Part shown: positions 9,305 to 18,754 of the stretch, in pieces
How the letters are laid out: each line of letters starts with the position of its first letter
Position numbering within the stretch: the first letter of the stretch is position 1
DNA from: an uncultured Alistipes sp.
Lineage (GTDB): Bacteria > Bacteroidota > Bacteroidia > Bacteroidales > Rikenellaceae
Assembly (NCBI GenBank): GCA_947623965.1
Contig: CANQIF010000008.1
Location: 1 to 64,000, forward strand
Reading direction: 5' to 3'
DNA: 64,000 bases
Notes under the pieces: model-generated
Told to the model about the DNA's origin: nothing
Seen by the model: the letters and a program-made list of their open reading frames with translations, nothing else
Databases searched by the model: none
Position numbers and translations under genes: made by a program

Positions 9305-10456
9305 TTACGCTTTTACTTCAAGTTTTCCACTCATAAGGCGTGGCAACAACAGGTCGCGCTGGCGGGCAAGGAGGATGGATTGACGCTGGAGCTTTTCAAT
9401 TTCATAAAATAGAGATTCTGCTATATGAGCATATTTTCTAATAATTTCTGCGTTATATAAAAATTTGTAGTGCGTAATGTCTTTCATCACGATATAAGGA
9501 ATAGCAGACCCACGTGTCCCTCCAGAATATACTTTTTCAAAACCAAATTTAAAACGAGCATATAAATATAGTATTATATTCTCTGCCAACTCGTCAATTG
9601 GTACTATTGCATACGTCCTTTGGTATAAATCAAATTTTCCACTAAAAAACCTTGTTCTTCCAGTATAACTGCCATTCCCTGCCACTATTATAGCTTTTCC
9701 ATCATAAATGTAATCATCGGAATAAAAAATAGCAGGAGAACAAGAAAAGAATATATATTTCCCATTATCGACAGTCTGATTAACATCTTTTTTGCCTGTA
9801 AAAACTCTACACCATGTTCCAACCTTTTCAATAGTCCATCCTTTTGGCAATCCGTCTATGAACTCGGCATTCTTATATCCCGGGAAGCGGAAACGGACAA
9901 ACCATTCCTTATATAGATTTTCTGCCATTCGCTCCAACAAACGAATCCGCTTCGTATTGTTCTCTATCAAAGAATCGTATGCGGAAAGGATAGAGGCTAT
10001 CTTGCACTGAATCGGGAGCGTAGGGAGTGGTATTTTAATTCGTTTAATAAACTTCAAGTCAGCCCTTTGCCTGCCACTTGCGCCAGTCATACTATTTGCA
10101 GACAGTTCTCTAATATATTGCTGCTTAAACAAATAGTAAACAAATTCACTGTCGGTTATACCTTCGATACCTCTAAAAACAAATAGTTCAGTAGATCCAA
10201 TCCCTTTCCCTCCTATTTGGGCTTTTGCTATTTTACCATTTTCAAGACAAGGGGTAATTCGCGCCATTAAAGTATCTCCATTCTCAAACCTTGCTCCGCT
10301 TTGATTAGAAAATACAATAAACTCCTTGTTGGTTACAAATTTTCGCCCAACAACAATTTTGTCAATATCAATTATAGGGTATATCTTCCCCTTGTCTAAT
10401 TTAACAGATGGATTACAATTTATGCATTCACCAATTTTTGTCAATGTCGTATCCAT
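9305..10456 (-). CDS. hsdS: type I restriction-modification specificity subunit
   Basis: HsdS provides the two target-recognition domains that set the bipartite DNA site. TRD1 spans roughly residues 1-145. It is followed by the central conserved helix (about 150-195, with IASILSAYDSLIENN and LYKEWFVRFRFPGY). TRD2 spans about 200-340, and the distal helix (QRQSILLARQRDLLLPRL) ends the protein. I chose the ATG at 10456 because it overlaps the hsdM stop as TGATG; an in-frame ATG 15 bases upstream is possible. At 383 residues it is full length. The gene is more AT-rich than hsdM, as is common for exchangeable specificity subunits. Confidence 0.92.
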   Translation of the reverse strand: MDTTLTKIGECINCNPSVKLDKGKIYPIIDIDKIVVGRKFVTNKEFIVFSNQSGARFENGDTLMARITPCLENGKIAKAQIGGKGIGSTELFVFRGIEGITDSEFVYYLFKQQYIRELSANSMTGASGRQRADLKFIKRIKIPLPTLPIQCKIASILSAYDSLIENNTKRIRLLERMAENLYKEWFVRFRFPGYKNAEFIDGLPKGWTIEKVGTWCRVFTGKKDVNQTVDNGKYIFFSCSPAIFYSDDYIYDGKAIIVAGNGSYTGRTRFFSGKFDLYQRTYAIVPIDELAENIILYLYARFKFGFEKVYSGGTRGSAIPYIVMKDITHYKFLYNAEIIRKYAHIAESLFYEIEKLQRQSILLARQRDLLLPRLMSGKLEVKA

Positions 10457-12141
10457 CACTTGCTTTCCCAAAAAAGTTCCTTCATATTCTTCTCTATCTC
10501 TGCCATAAGCGTCTCCGCCTCGGCATTGAGCGCTTTGAGTTCGGCGTGGTCGGCTTTCATCGTCGCGGCAAACTCTTCCGCGGTCATACCGTCATCCTCA
10601 ATCACCACACCGACGTAGCGCCCGGCATTGAGCGAGTAGTCTTGGTCGATGATGCCGTCCTCGCCGTCGAGTTTCGCCACTTTGCAAAGACCTATGACAT
10701 CCCGATATTTGCCTTCGGGCCAACGCTCCAGCAACCAATCGGCCTGCTCCTGCTTGCCGGCGCTCTTGTATTCCTCCACAAGCGCCCAAAAAGCGTCGCT
10801 GTCACCCTCGTAAAGGCGCGTGATGATACCGAGGTTCCGGATTTGCTCCTCGCTGAATTTGCGGTGAGCGCGGTCCACTTGGGTAAAGATGTTTCTCGCG
10901 TCGATAAACAGAATTTCGTCTTTGTGCTTTTTCTCCTTGTTGAAGAACCAAAGCGTCGCCGGCAGGGTTACCGTAGAAAACATATTGCTCGGCAGCGTTA
11001 CCATCTGCGAAATGATCCCGTCCCGAATCATCTTTTTGCGGATTTCCAACTCGGAACCGCCGGCATCGCTGGCAGAATTAGCCATTACGAGCGCCGCTTT
11101 GCCCGTAGCGTTCAACGAAGTGGCAAAAAGTCCGATCCACAGGTAGTTGGCATTGGGCACAGTTTCCTTTTTGTCGGAAGCCTTTTTGCTCGACTTTGTT
11201 TTATTGCGGGGCACACCGTAGGTGTTGAACCGCTTGTCGTCGATGACCTTATCCACAACAACTTCATCCACATTGAACGGCGGATTTGCCATCACATAGT
11301 CGAAATTCCCGAATTCGTCATGCGGATCGGAATAGAAGGAGTTCGCCTCGACAATATCGCCCCGGATGTTGTTAAGCAGCAGGTTCATTTTGGCGAGTTT
11401 CACCGTGTCGGGGTCTTTTTCCACGCCATAGCAGCGGAAGCGCATCATATCACGGTTGGTCGCATTGTGCCGGTGCATATAGCGGGCCGCCTGAACGAAC
11501 ATACCACCGGAACCGCAGGCGGGGTCAAGGAATCTTTTGTCTCCCGTAACCGGTTGAAGCACTTCTACCATATACTGCACCACGGATGCCGGCGTATAGA
11601 ACACGCCGCCACCCTGACCTTCGCTCAGCGCAAATTCGCCGAGGAAATACTCGTATATTTCACCGAACAGGTCGATGCCGATATTTTCGGGAATATCTTT
11701 GAACACCCGGATAATTTTGCTGAGCAATTCGGGTTCCTCCTCCGGCACCAACTGCCCGTACACCTCCTTGGGAAGAACTCCGTCCATTTTCGGATTCTCC
11801 TTCTCGATAGCCAGCATCGCGTTTCGGACAAGTACCGCTTTATTGGCATCGTCGGGCGCATTGTTGAGGTAGTCGAAATACGCGCATTCGGGCAGAAAGA
11901 AACCGCACTCCTCGATGGCAACATCCTTGTATGATTTCTCCATTCGGGAGCCTTTATACTTGTTGTATTCCGCCTCGATCTTTTCCTTGTGCTGCTTGAA
12001 AAGCACATCGGCGTAGCGCAAGAAGATAAGCCCGAGAATCGGCTGCCCGTATTTGCCGGCCGAAAGATGAGCACTTGCACGCAGCATATCCGCCGAGTGC
12101 CACAGATTATCTTTAAGTTGTTTGAGTTCCTGATCTGTCAT
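10456..12141 (-). CDS. hsdM: type I DNA N6-adenine methyltransferase, M subunit
   Basis: HsdM methylates adenine within the site chosen by HsdS, using S-adenosylmethionine. The N-terminal helical domain (LWHSADMLRAS, GLIFLRYADVLF) is followed by the SAM-binding motif DPACGSGGMF (206-215). The catalytic NPPF motif is at 286-289 in YVMANPPF. The length of 561 residues is typical. A long C-terminal helical part probably contacts HsdS. The start lies 6 bp after the HTH gene and the stop overlaps hsdS. Confidence 0.96.
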   Translation of the reverse strand: MTDQELKQLKDNLWHSADMLRASAHLSAGKYGQPILGLIFLRYADVLFKQHKEKIEAEYNKYKGSRMEKSYKDVAIEECGFFLPECAYFDYLNNAPDDANKAVLVRNAMLAIEKENPKMDGVLPKEVYGQLVPEEEPELLSKIIRVFKDIPENIGIDLFGEIYEYFLGEFALSEGQGGGVFYTPASVVQYMVEVLQPVTGDKRFLDPACGSGGMFVQAARYMHRHNATNRDMMRFRCYGVEKDPDTVKLAKMNLLLNNIRGDIVEANSFYSDPHDEFGNFDYVMANPPFNVDEVVVDKVIDDKRFNTYGVPRNKTKSSKKASDKKETVPNANYLWIGLFATSLNATGKAALVMANSASDAGGSELEIRKKMIRDGIISQMVTLPSNMFSTVTLPATLWFFNKEKKHKDEILFIDARNIFTQVDRAHRKFSEEQIRNLGIITRLYEGDSDAFWALVEEYKSAGKQEQADWLLERWPEGKYRDVIGLCKVAKLDGEDGIIDQDYSLNAGRYVGVVIEDDGMTAEEFAATMKADHAELKALNAEAETLMAEIEKNMKELFWESK

Positions 12142-12147
12142 GACTCC

Positions 12148-12354
12148 CTATTGCGGTTTAACAATCAATTCCGTATAATCCACGCCTAAAAGTTCAGCTA
12201 TCCGAAAAAACATATCGATAGACGGCTGAGACGTATTCGTACACCATTTGCTGACGGTTCCGGGGTCTTTTCCCAACTGCTCCGCCAGCCACTTGTTTGT
12301 GCGCTTATGTTCAACCAGCACGACCTTGATGCGGTTCAAGTCTTTGTTGTCCAT
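12148..12354 (-). CDS. small XRE-type HTH regulator of the RM operon
   Basis: This 68-residue protein is essentially one Cro/C1-type helix-turn-helix (KWLAEQLGKDPGTVSKWCTN), followed by QPSIDMFFRIAELLGV. It is the first gene of the restriction-modification operon, 6 bp before hsdM. Such small regulators often act as controllers that delay restriction until methylation is established; that role is inferred. I chose the ATG at 12354, since the longer frame from 12396 would run back over the candidate -7 promoter box. Confidence 0.8.
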   Translation of the reverse strand: MDNKDLNRIKVVLVEHKRTNKWLAEQLGKDPGTVSKWCTNTSQPSIDMFFRIAELLGVDYTELIVKPQ

Positions 12355-12384
12355 TACCTGAAAGTTTCTGCTTATTTCTAACGG

Positions 12385-12392
12385 CAAATATA
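12385..12392 (-). promoter_or_regulatory. candidate -7 box for the RM operon
   Basis: On the minus strand this reads TATATTTG, a perfect Bacteroidetes TAnnTTTG -7 element about 30 bases before the HTH start. No good TTTG -33 box is found at the usual distance, so the promoter may be weak or controlled. Confidence 0.45.
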
Positions 12393-12568
12393 GCAATAAA
12401 TTGAATTATTCTCTATTTATTGCCTTATAATCCGGCAGAAAATTTTCATAGAATAACTGAAGATTTCAAATAGAAACCACAGTTTTGAGTTCCAAAACGA
12501 GTCATTATAGTCTATCGTGCGCACCTCTTTCTATTTTTGGTGCTCGAGATTGGGATAGCGTTATATTG

Positions 12569-12612
12569 AACTGAGCCCCAAAAGTTTTTTGTCTAACTTT
12601 TGGGGTACAGTT
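12569..12612. repeat. 18-bp inverted repeat with 8-nt centre
   Basis: The arms 12569-12586 and 12595-12612 match at 16 of 18 positions, and the inner 11 bp (CCCCAAAAGTT) are perfect. No clear T-tract follows on either strand, so this is not a convincing intrinsic terminator. It resembles two insertion-sequence ends placed face to face. It lies between the promoter side of the RM operon and the end of the GAP1 gene. The rest of the 327-bp gap (12355-12681) shows nothing else besides the -7 box. Confidence 0.5.
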
Positions 12613-12681
12613 TCATTCTGATGTAGCCTCGTTTTATTTTTGAAAGACTTAATTCTTATGATGAACTCTCGTTAACTATTA

Positions 12682-14631
12682 CTACCATTCATTAATAAGC
12701 CACTTATTCGTCTGAGCATCAGGCGTATAATGATTCACGGTGGTTGGGGGATAACCGGCATCCTTCAGTCGCCTGATTACCATCTTTCTCATTTTCTTAC
12801 ACTTGTCCCAAAATGTCAAAAACAGATGTTCTGTATAGGGCTCTATCCTATACCATAGGCTATAGTCCAACTTGTCTTGTGCCAAAAGAGTATGTATGGG
12901 ATGGAATGCCTTACGTAAATATGAAAGTGCATCTCTATCTTGCCAGTTAAATGAGAGAATATAGAGAAACACATAATACTGTATCGGGTCTTTTTCATTA
13001 AGTACATTAGCAAATGGCATCCATATTTTGCTCCCTCTGTTCTTCACCAAAGGACTATCCTCATCAATTGAGTTCATCAATACATATGCTACTTCATGTG
13101 TGACATACGATACTCCAGATAGCCAAGTTAATACAGCATCGGGATAGGATTCAAGTTCCTTAGATACTGGTAACTGAGGATAGTGTCCTTCCTGGTTAAT
13201 ATATGTTAAATATTCATTCACACATTCTCCATCGTGCGACAAAACCATCCTTGCAAGTTCTCTTGCTATTGGCACTTTTAATTCAAGCATTGTTTTGAAC
13301 AGCTCTTTCCAATGTTTGAAAGCCTTTACTACTTCCTTATCTGAAAAAATAGAAAGTGCTGATTCCAACTCTTCTTTGGAGAATTCTGCCCAGGCTATCT
13401 GATTAAGCAATTCTGTATTACTGCTAATGATTGTCTGGAAGAACACTCTGTCGTTTTGTCTCAACCAGGCAATTTCAGGAAAGTTTACAAAATGATCAAT
13501 ATTCTTTACTGTCTGCTTCCCCCATTCGTTCATGTTCTCTGAAGAATAAAGTCGCTTTAACAGGCTTAAAAATTGTTCAGAGGACAGATCATGTAAGCGC
13601 TTTGTATAGCCAATTTGTTCCTCTGTGAAAGATGACACATTTATGGTAGAAATTGTGTATAAGAAGTTTTCTTCACCCCCCAAGTCTTTGGAAAGTGATG
13701 GCTGTAGCACAGATCGCTTAATGTCATCACCCTCGGTAGGTTGAGGAAAGGTCTCGCTGAGTTGACTTAGGATAGATAATAGCACTTGTCGCTTTTCTTC
13801 CTCATTTTTACATACTCGGTTGACCAGCACTACCACTTCCAAAAATCCTCGCATCCGCCGCTCGTCATCGCCTAATTCAGCATCAAAATGTCGGATAAGT
13901 TCCGGTAATTGCTTCTGCTCATTCAACAAACTGACAGCTACCAGTTGTGAACCATTATAAGGAATCTTGTTGCTTAAATAAGTGACATTCCCCCCATCGT
14001 GCGTAACGAATTGAAGCGACAACAATTGACCTTCATAGGAACGCGGTAATGCCGTTCCGCTACAGAAAGACCTCTGCCACAACATGCCAGTCGGTAAATA
14101 ATTGTACAAATTCAACAGCAATTTTTGGAGTTCAGCATTGGCGGTTTCCTTTAATATGGAAACCGGCTGTGGTGATAACATGGCTGCATACAACTCCGAC
14201 ACCTTGGCCTCGGTCAAACCGGGATAGCCTTTACACTCCAGATAGATAGACGTTTCGTTTAATACAATGGATTTGCTATAGTCTGAGAAATCTTTCTCGT
14301 CATCGACAGGTCGTTTAAAAAGCGTCAGCAACTGACGGTAATCGATTATCTTTCCCAAATCATTGCGTTGGATGAGCAGACTATGTGTCCACACACACCC
14401 CGGGCGACGCATCTCGTCGGCATACCAGCTCTTGGCAATCACATAGTAGGAACTTTCGAACAGAGGATAGGCTGTTATATAGTCACGTTCTCCATCCTTA
14501 TCCACGAACTCAGACCAGTCACTAAGCGTAGCAATCTTGTCCATATCATGGCTCGAAGGCAAGAGGATACTCCCTTGAACATAATTGTGTCCAAGCTTAT
14601 ATCCGTGGAGCATTTGGTGTAGCTCTATCAT
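12682..14631 (-). CDS. GAP1-like (GTPase-associated protein 1) protein
   Basis: This 649-residue protein starts with a segment typical of the GAP1-N1 domain (HQMLHGYKLGHNYVQGS, then ATLSDWSEF and ITAYPLFESSYYVIAKSWYA). It continues with a long helical middle and C-terminal part (about 250-640) without catalytic motifs I can name. GAP1 proteins are known from comparative genomics as constant partners of paired TRAFAC GTPases in predicted conflict systems. They are thought to be scaffold or sensor components. The ATG at 14631 is preferred because it lies 4 bp after the upstream GTPase stop; an earlier in-frame ATG would overlap that gene. It is the last gene of a five-gene leftward operon. Confidence 0.75.
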   Translation of the reverse strand: MIELHQMLHGYKLGHNYVQGSILLPSSHDMDKIATLSDWSEFVDKDGERDYITAYPLFESSYYVIAKSWYADEMRRPGCVWTHSLLIQRNDLGKIIDYRQLLTLFKRPVDDEKDFSDYSKSIVLNETSIYLECKGYPGLTEAKVSELYAAMLSPQPVSILKETANAELQKLLLNLYNYLPTGMLWQRSFCSGTALPRSYEGQLLSLQFVTHDGGNVTYLSNKIPYNGSQLVAVSLLNEQKQLPELIRHFDAELGDDERRMRGFLEVVVLVNRVCKNEEEKRQVLLSILSQLSETFPQPTEGDDIKRSVLQPSLSKDLGGEENFLYTISTINVSSFTEEQIGYTKRLHDLSSEQFLSLLKRLYSSENMNEWGKQTVKNIDHFVNFPEIAWLRQNDRVFFQTIISSNTELLNQIAWAEFSKEELESALSIFSDKEVVKAFKHWKELFKTMLELKVPIARELARMVLSHDGECVNEYLTYINQEGHYPQLPVSKELESYPDAVLTWLSGVSYVTHEVAYVLMNSIDEDSPLVKNRGSKIWMPFANVLNEKDPIQYYVFLYILSFNWQDRDALSYLRKAFHPIHTLLAQDKLDYSLWYRIEPYTEHLFLTFWDKCKKMRKMVIRRLKDAGYPPTTVNHYTPDAQTNKWLINEW

Positions 14632-14635
14632 ACAT

Positions 14636-15457
14636 TTATTTTTCAAGGAGCCATGATAATGGTAGGGTGATATCATAGTCTCGGTCTTTCCCGGAAGAGA
14701 TATATGCCCGTCTTTTCTGGTCGGTCAATTCACAGACTTTTTCTTCAGTCATTTCTCCACGGTGATCATAGTCGAGTCCTTGAGCGCTCACACCAAAATA
14801 CTTAACATCGTCAAAGTGGTATTTGACGAAAGTGTAAAAAAATAGGTGTTCCTGCCTTATCCAGTCCTCAACGTCAATCTGCTTGCTCATCATCTTATCC
14901 CATTTCGAGACACAAAAAGCGATCTTTAAATCTCCACGCGTTTCATAGATATACTTCAACAGTTCGATATTCTGAATCCACTCATCGATGGCATCCACGG
15001 TGAATTCTTCCAAAGGCTGATAGTTTTGTTTTTCCTGAGGGATTACACCGTAATACTCCTCATTAAACTTTTTTTCAGGAGTGGGGGAGAGGAAGAAAAG
15101 AATACAGTCGGCTTGTTTCAGCCAGTTATCTACTTCTTCAACTGTTTCATTTTGGAGAATGAGTTTGAACCGTTCCCCCTTGAAGTCGGGAATAGTCATT
15201 TGAAATTGGCGCCCAGACCCCATATGAATCAAGTCGAAAGTCAGTTCGGTAATATTGATCTGACTGCGTTGGACGATGGCCTGGTCCAGCCACGAGGTAG
15301 CCATAGAATCCAGATAACTGGTATCGGAGGGATACTTTTCGAAAGTCAACTTATGGCCTGTGTTTCCGTTTTTTTCTATAGCCCAAAATGCGGTGATATA
15401 GGAGGTCTTTCCTGTGTCCTGTAATCCTACGGCAAGACATTTCATATTGTTTTCCAT
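14636..15457 (-). CDS. TRAFAC-type GTPase 1 of the GAP1 system
   Basis: A compact 273-residue GTPase. The P-loop GLQDTGKTS is at 11-19. The DxxGE element (IPDFKGE) is around Asp91. SKWDK at 184-188 stands where the base-specificity motif NKxD is expected, with Ser for Asn. It matches the double-GTPase partners found next to GAP1 genes. The start codon follows the upstream stop by one base (TGA-T-ATG), so it is coupled to the second GTPase. A role as a switch that gates an effector is inferred from family context. Confidence 0.78.
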   Translation of the reverse strand: MENNMKCLAVGLQDTGKTSYITAFWAIEKNGNTGHKLTFEKYPSDTSYLDSMATSWLDQAIVQRSQINITELTFDLIHMGSGRQFQMTIPDFKGERFKLILQNETVEEVDNWLKQADCILFFLSPTPEKKFNEEYYGVIPQEKQNYQPLEEFTVDAIDEWIQNIELLKYIYETRGDLKIAFCVSKWDKMMSKQIDVEDWIRQEHLFFYTFVKYHFDDVKYFGVSAQGLDYDHRGEMTEEKVCELTDQKRRAYISSGKDRDYDITLPLSWLLEK

Positions 15458-15458
15458 A

Positions 15459-16412
15459 TCACTTCTCTTTAACTAATTTTTGAATCCAATTGTACTCTGG
15501 TGATAATGATGCAGGTGTTTTCTCTGTGATAAGACGATTGAACAGACCTATTAACATAGCATCTTCTTTGCCATACTCTATTCCTTTGGAACAAATCTCG
15601 TAGATATTGTCCGACGAAACAGTTACAAGAGTATTTACAATATCCAACACAGACTGCTTACGCTGTTCCCAGCGGTCTGTTATCTCGTTACGCTTCTTTT
15701 TCAATTCGCTCTCATCTTCAATCCCTTCTGTTGCTTTGTCGGTTTCATTTGCTACCAAATCCGCTTTGTTGAACACCAAGAAATACTCTGTCTCACTCGT
15801 AAACATATCGTTTTCCTTGAATCGGGTGAGTAACGACTGAAATGAAGCCTTATAAGCATTATTCTTTGTAGGTAGCAGTTTTTCTACATCAACAAATATC
15901 ACCAATTTGTCTGCATATTTAACAGCTTTCTGTTGAAGGGCTACATCATCTTTAGAGGCCGCATCGTTATATACTTCACCAGAAAGGTCTGAAAATACTA
16001 CCATCCGCTGATTGTCGCCATGTTCGTCTCCCAACACCACATTCAATATACTCCCAGCCCTGCGCTGGGTACGAGGCTGCTCTGATAGACCTTTTTCCGA
16101 CAAATATCGAGTATGCACACGACGTTGAAACCCTGTCAGCGTATCGGAGTCAACAAAAGTGGATTTCAATAGTTGCGGATGACGACAAAGGATGGCAAAC
16201 AGGCTACCTACAAAAGTAGTCTTACCACACTCGCTAATGCCAAACAATGTCACAAGTGTAGGACGGCGAGCGGATGAAAGCCCATTGACATCCGCATCCC
16301 GCAGTGCATCATAACGATATGTAGACTCCGCAATTGTCGCCCCAATTGTCTGCTGAGTAGGCTGAGGCGTAGCAACTCCCGTATTAAACTTTATATTAAC
16401 TGGTTCACTCAT
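15459..16412 (-). CDS. TRAFAC-type GTPase 2 of the GAP1 system
   Basis: A 317-residue GTPase with a roughly 50-residue N-terminal extension. The P-loop GISECGKTTF is at 58-67, FSDLSGE is around Asp142, and a canonical NKAD is at 215-218. The C-terminal part is charged and helical (ESELKKKRNEITDRWEQRKQ). It is clearly a different subfamily from the neighbouring GTPase, which is the arrangement expected for a two-GTPase system. Its 5' end overlaps the upstream helical gene by 8 bp. Confidence 0.8.
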   Translation of the reverse strand: MSEPVNIKFNTGVATPQPTQQTIGATIAESTYRYDALRDADVNGLSSARRPTLVTLFGISECGKTTFVGSLFAILCRHPQLLKSTFVDSDTLTGFQRRVHTRYLSEKGLSEQPRTQRRAGSILNVVLGDEHGDNQRMVVFSDLSGEVYNDAASKDDVALQQKAVKYADKLVIFVDVEKLLPTKNNAYKASFQSLLTRFKENDMFTSETEYFLVFNKADLVANETDKATEGIEDESELKKKRNEITDRWEQRKQSVLDIVNTLVTVSSDNIYEICSKGIEYGKEDAMLIGLFNRLITEKTPASLSPEYNWIQKLVKEK

Positions 16413-17313
16413 AATATTCGGATTTTAAGCATTCGTAAAGCAACTCATAAAACATCGCGATACCAAAATGTAACGGACTGACACGTTTTTGGCCTATCTC
16501 CTGGTAATCGTTAGAATAGATGTAACGACGGAATACGGAGGTTTTCTCAATGTTGGTATTTATATTGCCATCCATTCCTCGCAACCGAGTCTTTATAGTA
16601 GATAGTGTGGCAGAACCTCCGCTTACATGGAGATTTTTAAATACTTTCACAGGATCCTCCGCTGCATATAACCAGTCGCGTGATGTTAAATCATTCGCCA
16701 CATTATTCATGAATGTGTATACTTCTTGATTAGCTTGAAGAGTCTTAGCCGCATAGTCTTTCCCGAACTCTGAACGACAAAAGTACTTTACCAATGATTT
16801 TATGTTTTCAAACTGGTCTTCTATTTCAAGCGATGAATCTGCCCATGAATCCTTGTCGTACAGCTCCGTAAGTAAATCCGAAGACTCTATAGCAGGAATT
16901 TCAGCATGTTTGCACCAGTAGTCTTCAATAGCATCGAAACGAGATGAGTCAATGCACTTGTTGATAATACCCGCAGAACCTGGCTGGTGGCATTTCAACA
17001 CATTGCGCAATGCCAACGGATAGAGTAACTTGTCCAAATCTGCAAGATCTGTTAAAAGAGCTAACCCTACCACATAACCAGATAGAGCACGATACACCTG
17101 AGCTGGATAGGTGTGCTCTGTTGTTTTGTTGATAACTTGCATAAACGATGTGTTGGGGAGATCAAGACAAAGATGGAGAACACATGCTTCATACTGTGCC
17201 AAGGATATTTCCTCAGTGTATGTTTTGCAGACCTCGGAGAGACGGTTAACGGTTGCCTCATCGTACGGGAACACCAATACGTCGGTGAGTATGTCTGTAA
17301 GATTATTATTCAT
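16405..17313 (-). CDS. all-helical GASH-like protein of the GTPase system
   Basis: A 302-residue soluble protein that looks wholly alpha-helical and has no catalytic motif I can identify. Its position between the phosphoesterase and the GTPases fits the GTPase-associated system helical protein (GASH) that accompanies GAP1 and two GTPases. The assignment rests mainly on this gene order. Start ATG 17313 lies 3 bp after the upstream stop, and the 3' end overlaps the next gene. Confidence 0.6.
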   Translation of the reverse strand: MNNNLTDILTDVLVFPYDEATVNRLSEVCKTYTEEISLAQYEACVLHLCLDLPNTSFMQVINKTTEHTYPAQVYRALSGYVVGLALLTDLADLDKLLYPLALRNVLKCHQPGSAGIINKCIDSSRFDAIEDYWCKHAEIPAIESSDLLTELYDKDSWADSSLEIEDQFENIKSLVKYFCRSEFGKDYAAKTLQANQEVYTFMNNVANDLTSRDWLYAAEDPVKVFKNLHVSGGSATLSTIKTRLRGMDGNINTNIEKTSVFRRYIYSNDYQEIGQKRVSPLHFGIAMFYELLYECLKSEYYE

Positions 17314-17316
17314 AGG

Positions 17317-18597
17317 CTAATCTAAATAAGTGTTCAATTGTTCTTTAAGTCTTGCCACTTCATCTGCTTTTTCAGAAATACTTCGGAAGAAAGAGATGGC
17401 ATTGGCATGTTCAGGCTTGTTCTCGTCGTATGCTTTCGGGTTCATAGCAAGAATGATTTCCTTGATATGACGGGAACTGAAAAAACAGTATCTGATTTCG
17501 TACATTTCCTTGGCATTCATTTCCTTGGACTTTGTTTGACTAACTTCCCTTCGTTGATTGGTAGAGCGCTTGCTTTTTGGGGGCAGGTCTATCTTTCTGG
17601 TATAACAAAAACGTTCGTTCTTCATAAACTGTACTCCATCCCAGCTATAACATATAACGCTCAACCGCAATACTCCTCTCATTACATTGAGTTCTAATAT
17701 ATTATAGACTGGTGGATAAAGCTCAGGATCACTATAATTACCGGGATGTAGTGAGCCACATTGCAACCTTATAGCAGATTTCTCTTCTCTCTCTTGCTGT
17801 ATGGACTGCGTATGAACATGTCCGTATATCTGCACCTTAAACTTGCGGTCAAATTCTTCTTGCATCGCCTTACTATTTTCAAACCATACCAGCGGATGAT
17901 GCATCATAGAAATATTTACCGTTGTAATAGGTGTATTAGGATTATATGCGAACTTTGTTAAAAAGAGCTTATGCTCATTGGGGGCTATATTATTAGGGTC
18001 GTTTACCTCATCTTTGTCGCAAGCTAATGTGGAATTGAGACAGTGGAGCATGATGACATAGTTATCAAGAGTTCCCAGTTTTACCTCCTTGCGAAACCCT
18101 TTGTCATTGAAGTTAGGGACTCCTTCAAGAATGCCTACGGCTATAGCATCTGCTGAAGAATGCATGTTGGCAAACTTGTGATAGGCCTCCAATGGGGAAT
18201 ATAATATGCGAAGTGCATCAATTTCTTTGTGCTTGGCATTATAAATGAAATCATCGCCTTTTGCGGGGTCAAGGAGTGTAGGGCGGAACGACAGACGTGA
18301 TAATTTATACACATCGCGGTCAATATCGTGATTGCCAGGTACGACGTAAAGCTGTGTTTGTTTTTCGTCGCAACCAAGATGTTCAAAGATCTCTTTAATG
18401 AATGCCTCTGCTTTTTCATATTCTTCAGCCTTACCTTTGTTGGCAACGTCGCCGCATATCAATATCTGATTGACTCCACCTTTATCACGGATATCATCCA
18501 TCGCCTCCTTGAATGCCGTCTCTAACGAGCGGTACTCATCCTCATCGTCCTCGCAATGAATGAAATGAATGTCTGATAATAATAGTATCCTCAACAT
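17317..18597 (-). CDS. calcineurin-like metallophosphoesterase, candidate effector
   Basis: A 426-residue protein with the complete calcineurin-like metal-binding set: DIH (9-11), GD (49-50), GNHD (88-91), a MMHHP histidine segment and GHVH. The phosphoesterase fold covers about 1-310. The last 110 residues are an extra helical region with basic character (KSKRSTNQRR). As first gene of the GTPase operon, and the only one with hydrolytic motifs outside the GTPases, it is the best candidate for the effector, perhaps acting on a nucleic acid or nucleotide. That is inference. The substrate cannot be read from sequence. Confidence 0.85.
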   Translation of the reverse strand: MLRILLLSDIHFIHCEDDEDEYRSLETAFKEAMDDIRDKGGVNQILICGDVANKGKAEEYEKAEAFIKEIFEHLGCDEKQTQLYVVPGNHDIDRDVYKLSRLSFRPTLLDPAKGDDFIYNAKHKEIDALRILYSPLEAYHKFANMHSSADAIAVGILEGVPNFNDKGFRKEVKLGTLDNYVIMLHCLNSTLACDKDEVNDPNNIAPNEHKLFLTKFAYNPNTPITTVNISMMHHPLVWFENSKAMQEEFDRKFKVQIYGHVHTQSIQQEREEKSAIRLQCGSLHPGNYSDPELYPPVYNILELNVMRGVLRLSVICYSWDGVQFMKNERFCYTRKIDLPPKSKRSTNQRREVSQTKSKEMNAKEMYEIRYCFFSSRHIKEIILAMNPKAYDENKPEHANAISFFRSISEKADEVARLKEQLNTYLD

Positions 18598-18723
18598 TAT
18601 AATCTTTATTTCTTTGTAGTATATTTTATCTCTCCATAAACCTCTCTATACCTCCGCAAGAGTGTAGACTGTAAAATCTCCAACAGGTGCAGGTCTGAAA
18701 GAAGGATCGATTACTACATAATA

Positions 18724-18754
18724 CAAAGATAGTAAATATGTAGCAATTATGAAA
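18724..18754 (-). promoter_or_regulatory. promoter of the GTPase/GAP1 operon
   Basis: On the minus strand, TTTC (18751-18754) and TATCTTTG (18724-18731) are separated by 19 nt, close to the Bacteroidetes TTTG / TAnnTTTG consensus. The 5' leader to the phosphoesterase ATG is roughly 120 nt. Confidence 0.6.

Noticed and set aside
10408..11934. A 508-codon plus-strand open frame opposite hsdM
   Set aside because: It mirrors the conserved methyltransferase; no start signals or family features.
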